Source of the DNA: Streptomyces thinghirensis
GTDB lineage: Bacteria; Actinomycetota; Actinomycetia; Streptomycetales; Streptomycetaceae
Direction: 5' to 3'
DNA: 64,000 nt
Assembly (NCBI GenBank): GCA_021502835.1
Contig: JAKFGP010000008.1
Location: 414,558-478,557, forward strand
Numbering within the stretch: the first letter of the stretch is position 1; each line of letters begins with the position of its first letter. Below are positions 52,024 to 63,474 of this stretch, one piece after another. Made by a program: the position numbers and the translations under genes. The notes beneath the pieces were generated by a model. It searched no databases. It worked only from the letters and a program-made list of their open reading frames with translations, and had not been told where the DNA came from.

Positions 52024-52326
52024 ATGTCTGATTCCAACTCCTACTCCGACAAGAACGTCCAGGACGAGGTCTCCGAGCTGGAGACCAAGTCCGTCACGGC
52101 CGCGCGGCTGTTCGACATCCGGCGGATCATCGGCGGGCTGTTCGTGGTCTACGGCGTCATCGTGACGATCGCGGGCCTCGTGGCGTCCGACGACGAGATC
52201 GACAAGGCGCAGGGGGTGAACATCAACCTGTGGACCGGGCTGGGGATGCTGGTGCTGGGGTTGTTCTTCCTGGCTTGGTTGAAGGTGAGGCCTACGGCGC
52301 CGATCGAGGAGGCGCCGGAGGAGTAG
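52024..52326 (+). CDS. Small two-helix membrane protein cotranscribed with the sugar symporter
   Basis: 100 residues in an intact frame. A charged N-terminus (SDKNVQDEVSELETKSVTAA) is followed by two helices (IIGGLFVVYGVIVTIAGLVA and NLWTGLGMLVLGLFFLAWLK) with DDEIDKAQGVNIN between them, and an acidic tail. It starts 21 bases after the symporter, with GGGAGGA nearby, so the two form an operon. It may be an accessory subunit of the symporter, by analogy with DUF485 at 17.2 kb, although it is a different family. Confidence 0.85.
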   Translation: MSDSNSYSDKNVQDEVSELETKSVTAARLFDIRRIIGGLFVVYGVIVTIAGLVASDDEIDKAQGVNINLWTGLGMLVLGLFFLAWLKVRPTAPIEEAPEE

Positions 52327-52678
52327 CGCGGGTGCCGGTGCCGGGTGCCCTGCGTTTGGGGGCACCCGGTGTCGGTGCGGGCCGGGGGTGGGTTGTCGCG
52401 GGCCGGCGCCGGCCAGGTGCCGCTGCGCCCACCCGTGCCGCCCCAGCGGCACGACTGCCCGCAGCTACGCGAGAAGCCGCGTACGGCGAGAAGGGGACGT
52501 GTCGGGGGTGTTCGCCCGCAGCGGTTGGCGCGTCGACACACGGCACTTCTGCGGCCGACCGATTCCGCGCCGTTCCGAGGACGGACACCCCCGGCGCGGC
52601 CCCGACCCACAACGAAACAAACCGCGCTACGCGCACCCCACCAAGGCCGCACAGGCCGCCGCAGGCATCGCGCGCCGC
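52327..52678. other. 352-base convergent spacer without a gene
   Basis: The spacer lies between the small membrane protein and the LuxR-type regulator, which converge. GGTGCCGGTGCCGGGTGCC and GGGGGCACCCGGTGTCGG (52331-52375) could form a GC-rich hairpin (GGGTGCC/GGCACCC) that terminates the symporter operon. The rest encodes nothing recognisable in six frames. Confidence 0.45.
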
Positions 52679-53361
52679 TCAACCGCCGACGGTGCCGGCG
52701 CCCGCCTGGTCCAGTAGGCCCGTGCGTGCGGCCAGGGCCGCCGCCTCCAGTCGTGATCCGACGCCCAGTTTCATCAGCACTCGCTGGACGTGCGTACGCG
52801 CCGTGGACGGGGCGATGCCCATGCCCGCCGCGATCAGCCTGGTGTCCCTCGCCGTCGGCGACCCGGACCAGGACCTCCACCTCCCTCGGCGTGAGCATCT
52901 GCAACAGCCGCTGCCCCTCGTCGTCGGGCTGGGCCGCCGGATTCAGCAGCTCACCGAACGCCCCCTGCAACAGCGACGGCGCCACCGCCGCCTCCCCGGC
53001 CCGCGCCTTCATGATCGCCCGCTCGACGCCCTCTATCCGCTCGTCGTGCCGGACGTACCCCGACGCCCCGGCCGCGAACGCCGCCGCGATCCCGCGTGGG
53101 CTCGGCACCGGCCCCAGCACCAGCACCGCCACCTGCGGACGCTCCCGCTTGATCCGCAGCACCGGATCGAAGATGCCCGGCTCGGCCGGTGTCGCCGTCC
53201 CCAGCAGGCACACTCTCCGGCGCCCGGCTGATCACCAGCTCCGCCGCACCCGCGCCGGCGCCGCCGCCGCGAGCACCCGGTGCCCGCGCAGCTTCAGCGC
53301 CGAAGCCAGCGCCTCGGCGAGCAATCGGTGGTCGTCGACCACCATGAGCCGCTACTCCCAT
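52679..53361 (-). CDS. LuxR-type response regulator with aspartate-less receiver
   Basis: About 225 residues with shifts near 53350, 53265, 53215 and 52855. The receiver begins MGVRLMVVDDHRLLAEALAS (acidic pair present). The strand-3 segment reads VCLLGTATPAEPGIF, where regulators normally have LLDxxxP: the phospho-acceptor Asp is Gly. GASGYVRHDERIEGVERAIM follows. The LuxR domain reads MLTPREVEVLVRVADGEGTR, LIAAGMGIAPSTARTHVQRV, and LMKLGVGSRLEAAALAARTG. ATG 53361 joins the frame by removing one base; ATG 53345 is the unmodified choice. Lack of the Asp implies regulation by ligand or partner and not by phosphorylation. Confidence 0.8.
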
Positions 53362-53531
53362 AGAGCAACCCCCAGTCACCCAGCCCCCGGCACGAACGGA
53401 AACGACCCCGGGCTCGCCCGCCCGCGCGTCCCGGCCCCACCCCGCCCTTCATGCCCCGGAAGCTACACGCTGGCTCGACGTCGCGCTGCCCCTACCGGCG
53501 AGAACCGCCCCCGGATCGCCGAACCCCCCAT

Positions 53532-53563
53532 ACGGCCTCGCCCCCTGAACAGGGACGGGGCCG
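53532..53563. terminator. Terminator downstream of the first beta-propeller gene
   Basis: CGGCCTCGCCCCCTG and CAGGGACGGGGCCG form an imperfect 13-14 bp hairpin around a short loop. It lies about 45 bases past the stop at 53606 on the minus strand. Confidence 0.6.
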
Positions 53564-53605
53564 CGACGGGAACCGTGGAGTCGGCCGACGGTGCGCCGAG
53601 CGGCG

Positions 53606-55483
53606 TCAGCCGCTGGTGCCGAACCCGATCGCCAGGTACTCCTTCTCGTCCGCGCTGGACGGCTCGCTGGCGTCCACCTGCGACATGTACAGGTGCCCTG
53701 CAGTAGAGGATCTCCGGAGTACTCCGGCAGCATGCTCGACTCGACGTCCCGCACCGCCTCCGTCGCCGGGTTCTCCAGCAGCGTGGTCTGCTTGAACGAC
53801 CCGCCGTCGATGCTCACGATCTGGCCGCCCTTGTCGTACGGCGCGGGCGCTTGTAGGCGATCGCGTTGCCGCCGTCCATGCGCAGCGGGGTGATCGTGTA
53901 GCCGTCGCCGGCGTCGGCGCGCTGACCGGTCTGCTTGCCGGTGGCCAGGTCGAAGGCGACGACCTCGTTGGTCCGGCTGTACGACTCGCCGCTGCCCTCG
54001 TGCTCCTCGGTCGGGATGTAGAGCCGGTCGTTGCCGACCGCGAGCCCCGAGCAGTGCTCGATCTTGGTGATGGTGTCGCAGCGGGCCGCGAACTGCTCGC
54101 CCGGCGCGGAGATGCGGGTGAGCAGCTCGCCGGTCTTGTTGTCGATCGAAGAAGTCCGAGATACCGCTGCCGTCACCGGCGGAGTCGCCGACGTCGGCGG
54201 CCACGACCAGCGGGTTCGTCGACACGATGCCCGCGTACTCGATGCCTTTGGCCATCTTGTACTCGGAGATCACCTTCCCGCTCTTCGGGTCGATGGTCTG
54301 GATGTTCAGCTGCCGTGCGTCGTACGAACCGCACTTGCGCACCGCGACCAGCTTCTCGCCGCCGCCGTAGCCGGCGTCGTAGCAGGTGTCGGTGGTCTTC
54401 GGGGACCACAGGAGGTCGCCCTTGGCGATGTTCCAGGCGACGCCGCCGTCGGTGCTGCCGGCCGCGACGGTGTCGCCGCTGATCGTGACGTTGTCGAAGG
54501 ACATCGGCTGGTCACCGGCGGTCTTCGTCCACAGCTTCTTGCCCGCGTCCAGGTCGATGACCGCGACCTGGGTGCAGCCGTGCGAGGGCTCCGCCTTAGG
54601 TGGGCATGGCGGGCTGGTGCACGACGACCATCTTGTTGTCGTCGGTGACGTGCCGGCTGGCCGTGCAGACCGGGCCGGCCAGCTTGATCGTCCGCTTCTC
54701 GCTGCCCTTGGCGGGGTCGTAGCCGACGATCTCGGCGATGCCGCTCTTGGCGTACACCTTGTCGGTGAGCCACGAGCCGGAGACGACGACGCTGTTGTCC
54801 TCCTTGCTCACCGCGGGCGCGGGAACCTGGAAGAGCACCTTGGAGGCGGGGTCGGAAGGCACCTTCTCTCGCCGCCGGAGGACTTGCCGCCCTCGCCGCC
54901 CTTCTCGTCCAGTGCCGCCCTTGCCGCCGGTGCCCCCGCTGGAGCTCGCGGTGTCGTCCTTGCCGCCGTCGTCGGAGGAGCCGGCGTACCAGACACCGCC
55001 GCCGATGATCAGGGCGATGGCGACGACGGCCGCCACGATGATCAGCATCTGCGCGTTGATCTTAGCGTCCGCCGCCCGGCCCGCCGGCCTGGGCCTGCAT
55101 CGGCACGGTCGCCTGCGGATAGCCGTAGCCGGGCTGACCGGGGTAACCGGGCTGACCGGGCTGGCCGTAGGGCGGCGTCGGCTGCCCGTACGGACCGGGC
55201 TGCTGGCCCGGCTGCTGACCAGGGTAGCCGTACCCGGGCTGGGGCTGCGGCGGAGTCTGCGGATACCCGTACCCCCGGCTGCGGCGAACCCGTCGGCGGG
55301 GTGGGCGGAGCCGCGGGCGCCTGCGGCGGCGTCTGCGGGTAGCCGTAGCCAGCTCCGGGGTCTTGCCGAGGTTAGGCCCCTCCGCCCGACGGCGGGGTGG
55401 GCGGCTGCGGCGGCGGGCCCTGCGGCGGGCCGAAGCCTCCACTGCGGGGGCTGGTTGGGCGGTGGGGGCGGCGGCTGGGTCAT
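53606..55483 (-). CDS. Membrane-anchored PQQ-like beta-propeller protein (copy 1)
   Basis: About 625 residues. The cytosolic N-terminus (about 190 residues) is Pro/Gly/Tyr/Gln-rich with repeats of PGYGYPQ and PGQQPG. One transmembrane helix follows (MLIIVAAVVAIALIIGGGVW), then a Ser/Gly/Lys-rich stalk and a large external domain of repeated blades: VVVSGSWLTDKVYAKSGIAE, KKLWTKTAGDQPMSFDNVTI, VAWNIAKGDLLWSPKTTDTC, VVAFDLATGKQTGQRADAGD, QIVSIDGGSFKQTTLLENPA. The W-x-x-x...G pattern is PQQ/YVTN-like, with several Cys. Shifts lie near 55375, 55270, 55065, 54910, 54870, 54595, 54150, 53845, 53718 and 53695. ATG 55483 starts MTQPPPPPPNQPPQ. A paralogue lies directly upstream. Confidence 0.8.
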
Positions 55484-55598
55484 GACGTGAGTACCTCGGG
55501 GAGCGGAGACGACGGGGACGGCCGGGATGGCCGGGCGGACCGGCCTGGGCGGCCGGATCGCACGGGCCGGGCTGATCGCACAGGTCGGACGGAGAAGG

Positions 55599-57386
55599 TC
55601 ACTTGCCGAAGGCGAGCATCAACTTCTCCTTCGACTCGTCGTTGCCGGTCAGGCGGGTGGTGGAGATGTAGAAGCGCCCGTCGACCCAGTCGATGTCCTT
55701 GGAGTAGAAGCTGTTCTCGATGTCCGCGACACCCTGCGGGTTCTGCAGCAGCTTGACCGGCTTGTGGCTGCTGCCGCCGGTCGCGATCGACACGACCCTG
55801 GCCGCCGGCGTCGTAGGACGGCTGCACGTAGGCGATGAGCTGGTCGCCCTCGACCCGCAGCGGCATCATCGACTCGTCCGCGGGGGACTTCGCGCGCCAC
55901 TTCTCCTTGCCGGTGGTGAGGTTGATCGCGACGATCTCGTTGGCGCCGCTGGTCGCCTCGGTCGGCAGGTAAGAGCGTGCCCGCGGCGACGGCGACGCCC
56001 GCGCAGCCTCTGGAGGGTCGCGGTCGAGGATGGCCCAGCCACCCTCGCGGGGCGAAGTCCTCGTCGACGCCGACCTGTTCGAGGACCTTGCCCTTGGAGG
56101 TGAAGGTGGAGATGTTCCAGACCTTCTTGTCCTCGCGTCGGTGGCGTAGACGACGAGCGGGTCGACGGAGATAGGCGCGCTCGACCCGCCAGCCCTTCTC
56201 GTACTTGTAGGTCCACAGGACCTTGCCGGTCTTCGGGTCGAGGCCCTCCGGACCTCGTCGTGCTCGTTAAGTTGCCGCCGGCGCCCGCAGGAGGCGACCT
56301 AGATGATCGTCTTCGGGCCGCTCGCGAAGCCGGCGGGGAAGCAGGCGTCGCCGTACCGCTTCTTGTCGTAAGCTTCTTGCCGCTGCGGACGTCGTAGGCG
56401 GTGCCGGACCGGGGAGCGGCCGACCATCAGGAGTGTCGCCGCTGACGTTCAGCTCGGACGGAGAGGGTGGTGTCGAAGAGCTCACCGTCCTCGACCTCCT
56501 CCTTCCAGCCCTTCTCGCCGGTGGCGAGGTCGTGATCTCCTGCATCTGGTTGCACTTGGCGCGGTCGCTGGAGCCGCTCATGTAGGCGACGACGATCTTG
56601 TCGGCGGCCGTCTTCTCCGGGGTGACCGCGCAGATCTTCTCCGGGAAGGCGATCGGGTCCCAGCTGGGCTTGCCGTCGCCGACGTCGTAGGCGAAGACCT
56701 GCTTGTACGCCGCCTTCACCGCGGTCTCGCCGGTGATCCACATGCCGGGGGCGTCGGCGCCGGAACCGGGGGGCGTCGGGCGCCTCCTTGTACCAGAGCA
56801 CCTTTGGACTCACCGGCCTGACGGCCCTCGTTGAGGTCCTCGGGGTCCTCGCCGCCGTCGCCGCTGCCGTCACCGGGGTTGACCGGGGCGCCGCCGGAGC
56901 CGGAGGGCTTGGGGTCGTCGCTCTTGCCGGCGACGGGCTTCTTGTCCTTGTCGTCGCCGCTGTTCGCGGTGACCGCCCACACGCTGCCGCCGATGACGAG
57001 CAGGGCCGCGACGGCTGCGCCGACGGCCAGGGCGGGCTTGCCCTTGAAGGGGTTGCGGGACCCGGGGCCGCCGGGCGGCGGGGTGCCGGGCGCGCCCGGG
57101 AACTGCGGCTGCGGGTAGCCGTAGCCGGGCTGCTGGCCGTACGGACCCGGCTGCTGGGGCTGGGCGTACGGGCCGGAGTTGTACGGGCCCGGCTGTCCGT
57201 AGGGACCGGGCTGACCCGGTTGTCCCGGCTGCTGCTGCGGGTAGCCGTACCCCGGCTGCGGCTGCTGCGGCGGACCGGGCGGCGGGCCCTGCGGGGGCGG
57301 CGGGGTCGGTGCCCGAAGCCTCCCGGCGGTGGATCCTGCGGTGCTCCGAAGCCACCCTGCGGCGGCTGGTTGGGCGGCTGGCTCAT
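55599..57386 (-). CDS. Membrane-anchored PQQ-like beta-propeller protein (copy 2)
   Basis: About 596 residues, the same architecture as the next gene downstream. It has an MSQPPNQPPQGGFGAPQ start, PGYGYPQQQPGQPGQPGPYG repeats, a transmembrane helix (ALAVGAAVAALLVIGGSVWA), an acidic Gly/Ser stalk and an external propeller: MWITGETAVKAAYKQVFAYD, KIVVAYMSGSSDRAKCNQMQ, LNVSGDTPDG, YLPTEATSGANEIVAINLTT, KWRAKSPADESMMPLRVEGD, and WVDGRFYISTTRLTGNDESK at the end. At least eight shifts occur between 57310 and 55795, most in C or G runs. ATG 57386. Streptomyces carry such tandem propeller proteins near eukaryotic-like kinases. The YP-rich cytosolic tail may bind partners. Confidence 0.8.
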
Positions 57387-57605
57387 CAGCGCGTTCCCCC
57401 TTATTACTCACTGATTTCTAGCCACGCCCCCGAGGTACGCGCTGGCCTCGGAGTCGTTTGACGGCAGTCATTCAGACAGTTCTCGGACGGCCTTTCTATC
57501 ACCCGGGCAGGACGGCACACCGGGCCGCGTCCACCCCTGTTCCCAAGGGAGGACCGGCCCGTGATCCTCTGTTACGGGCCTTCACGTCCTCTTCACGCCG
57601 TACGC

Positions 57606-57622
57606 GCCCCCGCGCGCGGGGG

Positions 57623-57623
<1 letters not shown>
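57606..57623 (-). terminator. Hairpin at the end of the ABC-F gene
   Basis: GCCCCCGCGCGCGGGGGC is a perfect 18-base palindrome that abuts the ABC-F stop codon. A second weaker stem (GGCCCGT/ACGGGCC, 57556-57580) lies farther downstream. Together they probably end the transcript. Confidence 0.6.
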
Positions 57624-59436
<1,813 letters not shown>

Positions 59437-59592
59437 TTCTCTCCTGACTAGGGGATCGATCAGCCTTCAAGCGTAGGCCCTCCGGGGGTGGGGTGGGGCG
59501 GGCGGGGGTCGTCACTCTTTGTGCTGACGTATGTCGGACCACCCCGGCTACGGTGGGGGGCGGGCAGCAGGATCCCGCCCATGGGAGGAACC

Positions 59593-60195
59593 ATGACCGC
59601 CGAGTCCGTAGAGCGTCGCGTTCAAGTGGCCGGTGCCGCCGCAGGACGGATACACCGTGGACGACCTGTCCACGCTGCCGGATCTCCCGCCGCACACAGA
59701 GTTGATCGACGGGAGCCTGGTCTTCGTGAGTCCGCAGCGCCGTTTCCACTACCTGGCCATCGACTTGCTGTTCAACGGGCTACGCAGCTCTCTACTGGCG
59801 GCCGGACTCAGTGTCGAACGCGAAATGACCGTTCTGCTGGACGATCGCAACGGACCCGAGCCCGACATCAGTGTGGTGCGCGCCGACGCGGTCACCGGAC
59901 TGGACCAGACCAGCTTCCGGGCCGAGGACGTCCTCCTCGCCGTCGAAGTCGTGTCCCCGGAGTCCGAGTCTCGCGACCGCACCACGAAGCCTCACAAATA
60001 CGCTGCCCGCCGGCATTCCGAGCTTCTGGCGCGTCAGAACAGGAGCGGAACCAAAGGCGGGCTCGTCATCCCACGTCTACGAACTCGACTCGATGAGCAA
60101 AGCCTACATACACATGGGTCTGCATCGAGACGTCATCAAGGTCGACAAGCCCTACGCCATCGGCATCGATCATGACAGCGCTCGGCGGGCGGTAG
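59593..60195 (+). CDS. Uma2-family (DUF820) putative restriction endonuclease-like protein
   Basis: About 200 residues. The Uma2 fold is seen in YTVDDLSTLPDLPPHTELID, GSLVFVSPQRRFHYLAIDLL, NGPEPDISVVRADAVTG and VLLAVEVVSPESESRDRTTK, followed by PHKYAAAGIPSFW. The D...ExV and downstream Lys match the PD-(D/E)xK nuclease core. The family is expanded in Streptomyces and its function is unproven. Shifts near 59638, 60005, 60035, 60065 and 60173 are needed, and the end then reads PYAIGIDLTALGGR. ATG 59593 has GGGAGGA six bases upstream. It converges on ispE with only five bases between the stops. Confidence 0.82.
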
Positions 60196-60200
60196 CCCCC

Positions 60201-61103
60201 TCAAACCACCGACTTGCCCCCGCCACCGCCCCCGCCGCCATACGCACGTCACGGCGGGTCCCCGACGCCCGCAGCACCCCGGCGATGTCGGACGCCGACC
60301 GCGCGTCGGTCGCGAGGAAGGCCGTCGTCGGCCTGGAGCCCGAGACCAGGGCCGCCAGCGCGCCCGCCGCCCGCCCCGCCGCGAGGGTGTCGAACAGCTC
60401 GAGGGAAGAGGGGAGGCGCGGCCGGCTGGAGGTCGTTGGTGACGGCGACGGCGAGTGCGGCGGTGTCGCCCTTGGCGAGGGCGTCGAGTACGGAGCTGGG
60501 CGGCGACCGGCTCCGGAATGTCCAGGCCTTCCCCCAGCCGGTCGAACTCGCGGAAGACGGCCGGCGTGGACAGACCCGCGCGAGGCCAGCGCGAACACCC
60601 AGTGGAAGTCGCCGCCGACCTCCAGCTCGGTCAGCTTCTCGCCGCGCCCGGTGCCGAGCGCCGCCCCGCCGACCAGGCTGAACGGCACGTCGCTGCCCAG
60701 CTCGGCGCAGATCTCCAGCAGTTCCGCCCGTGAGGCGCCGGTGCCCCACAGGGCGTCGCCAGGCGACCAGTGCGCCGGCACCGTCCGCGCTGCCGCCCGC
60801 CATGCCGCCGGCGACGGGGATGTCCTTGGCGATGTGGAGATGGACGTCGGGCTCGCGGCCGTACCGCGCGGCCAGCGCCTCGGCCGCCCGTGCCGCGAGG
60901 TTGGTGCGGTCGAGGGGGACCTGGTCGGCGTCCGGGCCCTCGCACGTGACGCGGAGTCCGTCGGCGGCCGGGGTCGCGGTGATCTCGTCGTACAGGGAGA
61001 CGGCGAGGAGGACGTTGGCCGGGTCGTGGAAGCCGTCGGGGCGGGCGGCGCCGACCGCGAGCTGGACGTTGACCTTGGCGGGGACGCGGACCGTCACGCT
61101 CAC
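60201..61103 (-). CDS. ispE: 4-diphosphocytidyl-2-C-methyl-D-erythritol kinase
   Basis: This is the fourth enzyme of the non-mevalonate isoprenoid pathway. The reconstructed length is about 300 residues. SVTVRVPAKVNVQLAVGAAR is the N-terminal GHMP strand with the catalytic Lys, HIAKDIPVAGGMAGGSADGA the ATP-binding loop, and ICAELGSDVPFSLVGGAALG the region with the catalytic Asp. Shifts lie near 60765, 60575, 60505, 60410, 60245 and 60215. The last makes the protein end AVAGAKSVV at TGA 60201-60203; unmodified, it would run to 60170. GTG 61103 has AAGGAGTG eight bases upstream. It lies seven bases after ksgA in the usual ksgA-ispE operon. Confidence 0.92.
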
Positions 61104-61110
61104 TTGCTCG

Positions 61111-61974
61111 TCACTCCTTGTGTTCGGCGATACGCGCGAACTCTTCCACAGTCAGCGCCTCTCCGCGCGCCTGCGGCACACACACCGCTGGCGACGGGGC
61201 GGCCTCGGCGGCCGCCGCCGAACCGGCCACCCGCGGGGGCGGCCCGCAGGTCTTGCGGCGCTGGGCGAGGCCGCGTCTACGACGGCGAAGACCTCGCGCT
61301 TGACGGCGGTGGTCTTCAGCGGCTCGGTCCGCCGGACGAGTGACACAGGCGCTGTCGACGTTGGGCGCGAGGCCCGAAGACGTTACGGCCGATGGAACCC
61401 GCCCGGCCGGACCTCGGCGTACCAGTTGGCCTTCACGGAGGGCACGCCGTACACCTTGTTTCCGGGTCCGGCGGCGGAGCCGGTCGGCGACCTCGGCTGG
61501 ACCATGACGAGGGTGCGCTCGATGGTCAGGAAGGTGTCGAGCATGTGCAGGAGGACGGGCAGCGGCCACGTTGTACGGCAGGTTGGCGACCAGCGCGGTC
61601 GGGGCGGGGCCCGGCAGCTCGGTCACGTGCATCGCGTCGGAGTGGACCAGGGCGAAACGGTCCGGCGCGCTCGGGCATGCGGGCGGCGACGGTGGTGGGG
61701 AGGGCGCCGGCGAGTACGTCGTCGATCTGGACGGCGGTGACCCGAGTCGGCGGCCTCCAAGCAGGGCCGGGGTGAGCGAGCCGAGACCCGGACCCACCTC
61801 GACCACCACGTCGTCGGGGCGTACCTCCGGCGGTGCGGACGATACGGCGGACCGTGTTCGCGTCGATCACGAAGTTCTGGCCGCGCTGCTTGGGTGGGGC
61901 GCACGCCGAGGCGCTGCCGCGAGTTCGCGGACGTCGGCGGGGCCCAGGAGGGCGTCGGGGGTGGGGAAGCTCAC
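61111..61974 (-). CDS. rsmA: 16S rRNA dimethyladenosine transferase (KsgA/RsmA)
   Basis: KsgA dimethylates two adjacent adenosines near the 3' end of 16S rRNA. The reconstructed length is about 288 residues. VSFPTPDALLGPADVRELA, TKQRGQNFVIDANTVRRIV (the KQxxGQNF start motif), DDVVVEVGPGLGSLTPALL (SAM motif I), VTAVQIDDVLAGALPTTVAA, FALVHSDAMHV, TALVANLPYNVA (motif IV NLPY) and the C-terminal ARGEALTVEEFARIAEHKE are seen. Shifts lie near 61918, 61825, 61755, 61668, 61570, 61380, 61345, 61275 and 61190. GTG 61974 is the first plausible start but has a weak ribosome-binding site. Confidence 0.9.
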
Positions 61975-62055
61975 CCGCAAGGGTAGCCGGGGGCGGCAGC
62001 GGGGCCGTCCGGACCGGGAAGGGGCGGGCGCGCGGTGGTCCGGGGCCGTCGCCGG

Positions 62056-63421
62056 TCAACCCCTGCAGTCGTGCCCCGCAGTGCGGCCACGAGTCGGCGC
62101 CGCTGCGTACGTACAGCTTCTTCGCGCGGTACGTCTGTTCCGATGCCGGCGCGTCCTGGGGACGGCCCTCGCCGCCGAGGCTCTGCCAGGTGTGGGTGTC
62201 GAACTGGTAGAGGCCCCGTACGTCCCCGAGGGGTCGACGGCGTCCGGGCGGCCGCCCGGCGCTCGCACGCGGCCAGGCCCTGCCAGTTCAGGTGGTCGGC
62301 GCCCCGCACGGACGTCGGCCGGGCGCGGGGTGCCGACCCGCACGATCTGCGGGCTGGGTTCGCCGCACCACCTCGGTGATATTACGCAGCCGGCGCGGCT
62401 TCTCACGCGGACGCCGCAGGCGGTGCGCAGCGCGTACGTGGTACGGCGCGGACCGGGCCGGCCCGCCTGCTCGACGACCTCGGTGCCCCGGTAAGAGGGG
62501 TGGCGTCCTCGGCGCCGCCGTCGAACGGGATCGGGTCCTCGTGGACCTCCTGCGGGGCCGGTGATCCGCAGCGCCACGACGGTGCCTTGCCGTCGTCGCG
62601 AAGCCGGTCGCCGGGACGGAGGTGTAACTGTCCTGGCCGCGCAGGAGTGACCCTGGCCTCCTCGGCGGCCTCGCGCACGGTCGCGGCGTTGGTGCCGCAC
62701 GGTGCGGAGGGCCCGGCCGTCCGCCGCTGACCGTCACCACCCGCTCGGTCCGTACGTTCAGGGCGGAGAGCCCTCCCGTCCGATGCGCCGGGAGCCCTCG
62801 GTGGACGGGTACGCGCCCTCCGTCCACACGCCGAGTTGCCACGCGGCGCCCCGCCACCTGTCTCGCGGTCGTCCACACCTAGCGCCGGTGGCCATCCAGG
62901 GTGAAGCAGGACGGGCCGTCCATGGCCGGACGGAAACCTCCTCGCGCCGCTGGCTGGTGAGGCGAGGGTGCCGGGCGCGAGGCTACGATCAAATCGCGCA
63001 GCGCCACCTCGGCGCCCTCCCGCGCGAGCAGTTCGGTCACGTCGTGCGGCGAAGGTGTGCAGTGTGCGCGAGAGGTGCCGTCGACGGTCCGCAGCTCGAC
63101 CCGCCTTGTCCGTTGGCGACCAGAAGGCGGTGGTGCCGCGCCGCGAAGGGAACGCCGCGACCGGCGCACGCGGCAGCGGCCGGCGCGGCAGGGCCGTCCG
63201 CGCGCCCGGCGCGCCGCTCCCGGCGCCGGCGCACCTCGCTCCGGCCGTCGCCGGCACGGGAGCGAGGTACGGGGACTTCTGTCGGGGCGGCGCGGGCCGG
63301 AACGAATCGTGGGCGAGGACGGTGAGCTTCGCTGCCGCCGGGGTCGGTGGCTGTCGCGCATCGTACGGTGCGTGCCGCATCCCCCGGTGGGCCGCGAAGG
63401 TTTCGTTTGCGTTCTGCTCAC
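62056..63421 (-). CDS. rpfB: Resuscitation-promoting factor RpfB-like, DUF348-G5-transglycosylase
   Basis: About 450 residues. Rpf proteins cleave peptidoglycan to wake dormant cells or spores. After a basic, Tyr/Pro-rich N-terminus comes a membrane-export segment (QALVVAF-like, damaged), DUF348 repeats (LTVDGTSRTLHTF; LLTLDGHRRQVWTTA; LNVRTERVVTV), a G5 domain (IPFD...YRGTEVVEQAGRPG) and the catalytic domain (LNWQGLAACE, SGGRPDAVDPSGTYG, WQSLGGEGRPQDA). The catalytic Glu lies in ACESGG. More than ten shifts occur. The start is uncertain: GTG 63421 or ATG 63381. It lies between tatD and ksgA, the expected order. Confidence 0.85.
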
Positions 63422-63474
63422 GGCGGCACGCTCCGGGGGTCCGGATCGGGCCCCCTAGAACCTGTAGACGTTCG

